From: Sphingomonas cavernae
Lineage (GTDB): Bacteria; Pseudomonadota; Alphaproteobacteria; Sphingomonadales; Sphingomonadaceae
Length of the DNA: 64,000 nt
Reading direction: 5' to 3'
NCBI RefSeq assembly: GCF_003590775.1
Contig: NZ_QYUM01000004.1
Span: 124,001-188,000 of the forward strand
Positions 61,562 through 64,000 of the stretch are shown in pieces; position 1 is the first letter of the stretch, and every line of letters starts with the position of its first letter. A model generated the notes under the pieces. It saw only the letters and a program-made list of their open reading frames with translations, was not told the DNA's origin and searched no databases. A program made the position numbers and the translations under genes.

Positions 61562-63469
61562 TCAACCCTTGTTTTCGTCGACTTCGGAAAATTCGGCGTC
61601 GACGACATCGTCATCAGCCTTCGCCGCGGCGGGCTGCTCGGCGCCCGGAGACGCGGCCGCGGCCTGCTCCTTCTCGTAGATCGCCTGGCCGAGCTTCATC
61701 GCCGCCTGGGCCAGCGCCTGTGCCTTTTCGGTCATTGCCGCCGGATCGCCGCTCTCGACCGCAGCCTTGGCGTCGGCCACCGCGGCTTCGATCTCGGACT
61801 TGAGCGCAGCGTCCACCTTGTCGCCATGCTCCTCGAGCTGCTTCTCGGTAGTGTGGATCAGGCTTTCGGCGTTGTTCTTCGCCTCGGCCGCCTCACGACG
61901 CTTCTTGTCCTCTTCGGCGAACTGTTCGGCATCGCGGACCATCTGGTCGATGTCCGAATCCGAGAGACCGCCAGAGGCCTGAATCTTGATCTGCTGCTCC
62001 TTGCCCGTGCCCTTGTCCTTCGCGGTGACGTGGACAATGCCATTGGCGTCGATGTCGAAGGTGACCTCGATCTGCGGCACGCCGCGCGGCGCGGGCGGGA
62101 TGCCGACCAGATCGAACTGGCCGAGGATCTTGTTGTCCGCCGCCATCTCACGCTCACCCTGGAAGACGCGGATCGTCACCGCCTGCTGATTGTCGTCGGC
62201 AGTCGAATAGACCTGGCTCTTCTTGGTCGGGATCGTCGTGTTGCGGTCGATCATGCGCGTGAACACGCCGCCCAGCGTCTCGATGCCCAGCGACAGCGGC
62301 GTCACGTCGAGCAGCAACACGTCCTTGACGTCGCCCTGAAGCACGCCCGCCTGGATCGCTGCGCCCATCGCGACGACCTCATCGGGGTTGACGCCCGTGT
62401 GCGGTTCCTTGCCGAAAAAGCCCTTCACGATGTCACGCACCTTGGGCATGCGCGTCATGCCGCCGACAAGCACCACCTCGGCGATGTCGTCGGCCTTGAC
62501 GCCCGCATCAGCGAGCGCCTTCTTGCAGGGATCGAGCGTGCGCTTGATGAGGTCTTCGACCAGCTTTTCCAGATCGGTACGCGTGATCGACTTCACCAGA
62601 TGCTTCGGCCCGGTGGCGTCGGCAGTGATGAAGGGCAGGTTGACCTCGGTGGACTGCGCCGAACTCAGCTCGATCTTCGCCTTTTCCGCAGCTTCCTTCA
62701 GGCGCTGCAGCGCCAGCTTGTCCTTGGTGAGGTCGATGCCCTCGGCCTTCTTGAACTCGTCAGCCAGATACTGGACGATCTTGGCGTCGAAATCCTCGCC
62801 GCCGAGGAAAGTGTCGCCGTTGGTTGCCTTCACCTCAAACACGCCGTCGCCGATCTCGAGGATCGAGATGTCGAAGGTGCCGCCGCCAAGGTCATAGACC
62901 GCAATGGTCTTGCCGTCCTGCTTGTCGAGGCCATAGGCGAGCGCGGCCGCGGTCGGTTCGTTGATGATGCGCAGAACCTCGAGGCCCGCGATCTTCCCCG
63001 CGTCCTTGGTCGCCTGGCGCTGCGCGTCGTTGAAGTAGGCGGGAACGGTGATGACAGCCTGCTCGACGGTCTCGCCCAGATAGCTTTCGGCGGTTTCCTT
63101 CATCTTCTGCAGGATGAAAGCCGAGATCTGCGAAGGCGAATAATCCTCGCCGCCCGCCTGCACCCAAGCGTCGCCATTGGGGCCCTTCACGATCGTGTAG
63201 GGAACCAGTTCGGTATCCTTCTTGGTGATCGGATCGTCGAAGCGGCGGCCGATAAGGCGCTTCACCGCAAAAATCGTGTTGTCACCATTGGTCACCGCCT
63301 GGCGCTTCGCCGGCTGGCCGACCAGCCGCTCGCCGTCCTTGGCGAATGCGACGATCGACGGCGTGGTGCGCGCGCCCTCTGCGTTCTCGATGACTTTCGG
63401 CTTGCCACCTTCCATCACGGAAACGCAGCTATTGGTGGTGCCAAGATCGATACCGATAACCTTGCCCAT
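61562..63469 (-). CDS. dnaK: Chaperone DnaK (Hsp70)
   Basis: ATP-dependent protein-folding chaperone, 635 aa. [21 protein letters not shown] is the phosphate-1 loop, [20 protein letters not shown] and [20 protein letters not shown] complete the ATPase. The substrate domain has [16 protein letters not shown], and the C-terminus ends in an acidic [14 protein letters not shown] heat-shock-like promoter precedes it. Confidence 0.98.
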   Translation of the reverse strand: MGKVIGIDLGTTNSCVSVMEGGKPKVIENAEGARTTPSIVAFAKDGERLVGQPAKRQAVTNGDNTIFAVKRLIGRRFDDPITKKDTELVPYTIVKGPNGDAWVQAGGEDYSPSQISAFILQKMKETAESYLGETVEQAVITVPAYFNDAQRQATKDAGKIAGLEVLRIINEPTAAALAYGLDKQDGKTIAVYDLGGGTFDISILEIGDGVFEVKATNGDTFLGGEDFDAKIVQYLADEFKKAEGIDLTKDKLALQRLKEAAEKAKIELSSAQSTEVNLPFITADATGPKHLVKSITRTDLEKLVEDLIKRTLDPCKKALADAGVKADDIAEVVLVGGMTRMPKVRDIVKGFFGKEPHTGVNPDEVVAMGAAIQAGVLQGDVKDVLLLDVTPLSLGIETLGGVFTRMIDRNTTIPTKKSQVYSTADDNQQAVTIRVFQGEREMAADNKILGQFDLVGIPPAPRGVPQIEVTFDIDANGIVHVTAKDKGTGKEQQIKIQASGGLSDSDIDQMVRDAEQFAEEDKKRREAAEAKNNAESLIHTTEKQLEEHGDKVDAALKSEIEAAVADAKAAVESGDPAAMTEKAQALAQAAMKLGQAIYEKEQAAAASPGAEQPAAAKADDDVVDAEFSEVDENKG

Positions 63470-63536
63470 ATATCCCTCATTACCCCAGAATGATTACGCG
63501 GCCCGCGGTGTCCCGAAGGCCGAAGTTACGTCGGCG

Positions 63537-63564
63537 ATATAGGTGGGCTTTTTCTTGTCGCAAG
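63537..63564 (-). promoter_or_regulatory. Probable RpoH (sigma-32) promoter of dnaK
   Basis: On the minus strand CTTGCG and CTATAT are separated by 16 bases, close to the alphaproteobacterial heat-shock consensus (CTTGAC, then CYTATNT). The box lies about 68 bases upstream of the dnaK ATG. Confidence 0.6.
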
Positions 63565-63643
63565 CGGGGCGTGCGCACGGAGCCTTTCCCGGCGGCGCAA
63601 AATTGCCCTGTCGGACGAGAAAGGCACGTGATTCAAGCGTTGG

Positions 63644-63733
63644 AGAGCATCGGGAATGGACATGGCGGTGGCATATTCATTCCCGATGCTTCCCAGCCGA
63701 AAAACCGGCTCCCACTTTTTCGGGAAGTGCTCT
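63644..63733. repeat. Composite palindromic repeat, GAGCACTTCCCG family
   Basis: First palindrome AGAGCATCGGGAATG/CATTCCCGATGCT, then AGCCGAAAAACCGGCT, then CCCACTTTTTCGGGAAGTGC TCT-type end. The last part is the reverse complement of the repeat at 4210-4258. It lies between the divergent dnaK and PCu(A)C genes. Confidence 0.8.
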
Positions 63734-63768
63734 AGTTAAGCATCACACTCTCCTCAGGAGCCAGAATC

Positions 63769-64000
63769 ATGCGTTTGCGCCTTGCCCTTGCCCCGGTTCT
63801 TGCAGCCGCCGCGCTCGCGCTTGGAAGCTGCGGGCAGGATCCGGTTCTCTATGTCGACAAGGGCTGGGTGCGCTTGCCCGCGGTGATGACCAATCCGGGC
63901 GCGGCCTATTTTACGGTTCATGGCGGGCTCACGGACGATACGCTGATCCGCGTCAGTTCCGACGTCGCGATCAAGACAGAGATGCACGATGTCGTAACGG
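63769..64000 (+). CDS. PCu(A)C family copper chaperone, N-terminal part (runs off window)
   Basis: Begins at ATG 63769 after AGGAG with a lipoprotein-type signal (MRLRLALAPVLAAAALALGSC). The start of the domain is VLYVDKGWVRLPAVMTNPGA, then AAYFTVHGG, DTLIRVSSDVAIKTEMHDV, which fits the PCu(A)C/DUF461 periplasmic copper chaperones that supply cytochrome oxidase. The copper-binding H-M motif begins at EMHDV; the rest is outside the window. Confidence 0.85.
   Translation, partial: MRLRLALAPVLAAAALALGSCGQDPVLYVDKGWVRLPAVMTNPGAAYFTVHGGLTDDTLIRVSSDVAIKTEMHDVVT

Noticed and set aside
61826-63493. 555-codon open frame antisense to dnaK
   Set aside because: It mirrors the codon pattern of DnaK, has no ribosome-binding site or domain, and high-G+C coding regions commonly leave open antisense frames.

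Overview
The window reads as about 64 kb of chromosome from a high-G+C alphaproteobacterium, most likely a member of the Sphingomonadales. The case rests on gene content: a GcrA cell-cycle regulator, a bc1 complex laid out petA-petB-petC, the split ATP synthase order atpI-atpB-atpE-atpF'-atpF, an aerobic HemF, an Asn/Ala-rich small lipoprotein of a kind common in sphingomonads, and a dense population of short palindromic repeats. Almost everything is housekeeping. No phage, plasmid, CRISPR array, rRNA gene or intact tRNA gene was seen.

Layout: 0-4 kb, ppdK (partial), glyS and glyQ on the minus strand. 4-11 kb, two TraB/GumN-like proteins, rplY, pth, ychF, a secreted nucleotide pyrophosphatase-like protein and a MaoC hydratase on the plus strand. 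11-16 kb, a DUF559 nuclease inside a repeat, a lipoprotein, then apt-petCBA on the minus strand. 16-20 kb, trmL-hemF-GNAT, a membrane protein, lipB and two secreted unknowns. 20-27 kb, queE-queC, hslO, argF, argD and an AraC regulator on the minus strand. 27-33 kb, small secreted proteins, an ABC-2 permease, gcrA, and parE overlapped by a cytochrome c lipoprotein. 33-43 kb, a GNAT/LysR cluster, apaG, metZ, a threonine dehydratase, leuB, recO, a FemAB-like/polysaccharide deacetylase pair and uvrC, all minus strand. 43-48 kb, an SDR, a large arylsulfatase, a bestrophin-like DUF4239 protein and an exported methyltransferase-like protein. 48-51 kb, a GIY-YIG nuclease inside a repeat, then the F0 operon. 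51-57 kb, a Tat-exported intradiol dioxygenase, the ydbL-ynbE-ydbH envelope lipid-transport triad and radC. 57-64 kb, two EF-hand proteins, purB, a roughly 940-base region with two tandem small transcription units, dnaJ-dnaK and the start of a PCu(A)C copper chaperone.

The most unusual signal lies between and inside the genes. I count about 24 twin-hairpin elements of several sequence families. Each has two inverted hairpin arms around a short spacer and is typically 50-125 bp. In two cases the spacer is replaced by a nuclease gene: DUF559 (PD-(D/E)XK-like) between the arms of one family at 10.9-11.4 kb, and GIY-YIG between the arms of another at 48.1-48.4 kb. This resembles the relation between REPIN doublets and RAYT transposases, but with different enzymes, and it is my leading candidate for an undescribed system. 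A further copy sits in frame inside the essential glyS gene, next to what looks like the 3' end of a tRNA including CCA.

Functional groupings: respiratory energy (petABC, F0 ATP synthase), amino-acid metabolism (argF/argD, leuB, metZ, threonine dehydratase), translation quality (glyQS, pth, ychF, trmL, rplY, queC/E), genome maintenance (parE, uvrC, recO, radC), protein folding (dnaKJ, hslO) and envelope functions (YdbH system, deacetylase/FemAB pair, lipoproteins).
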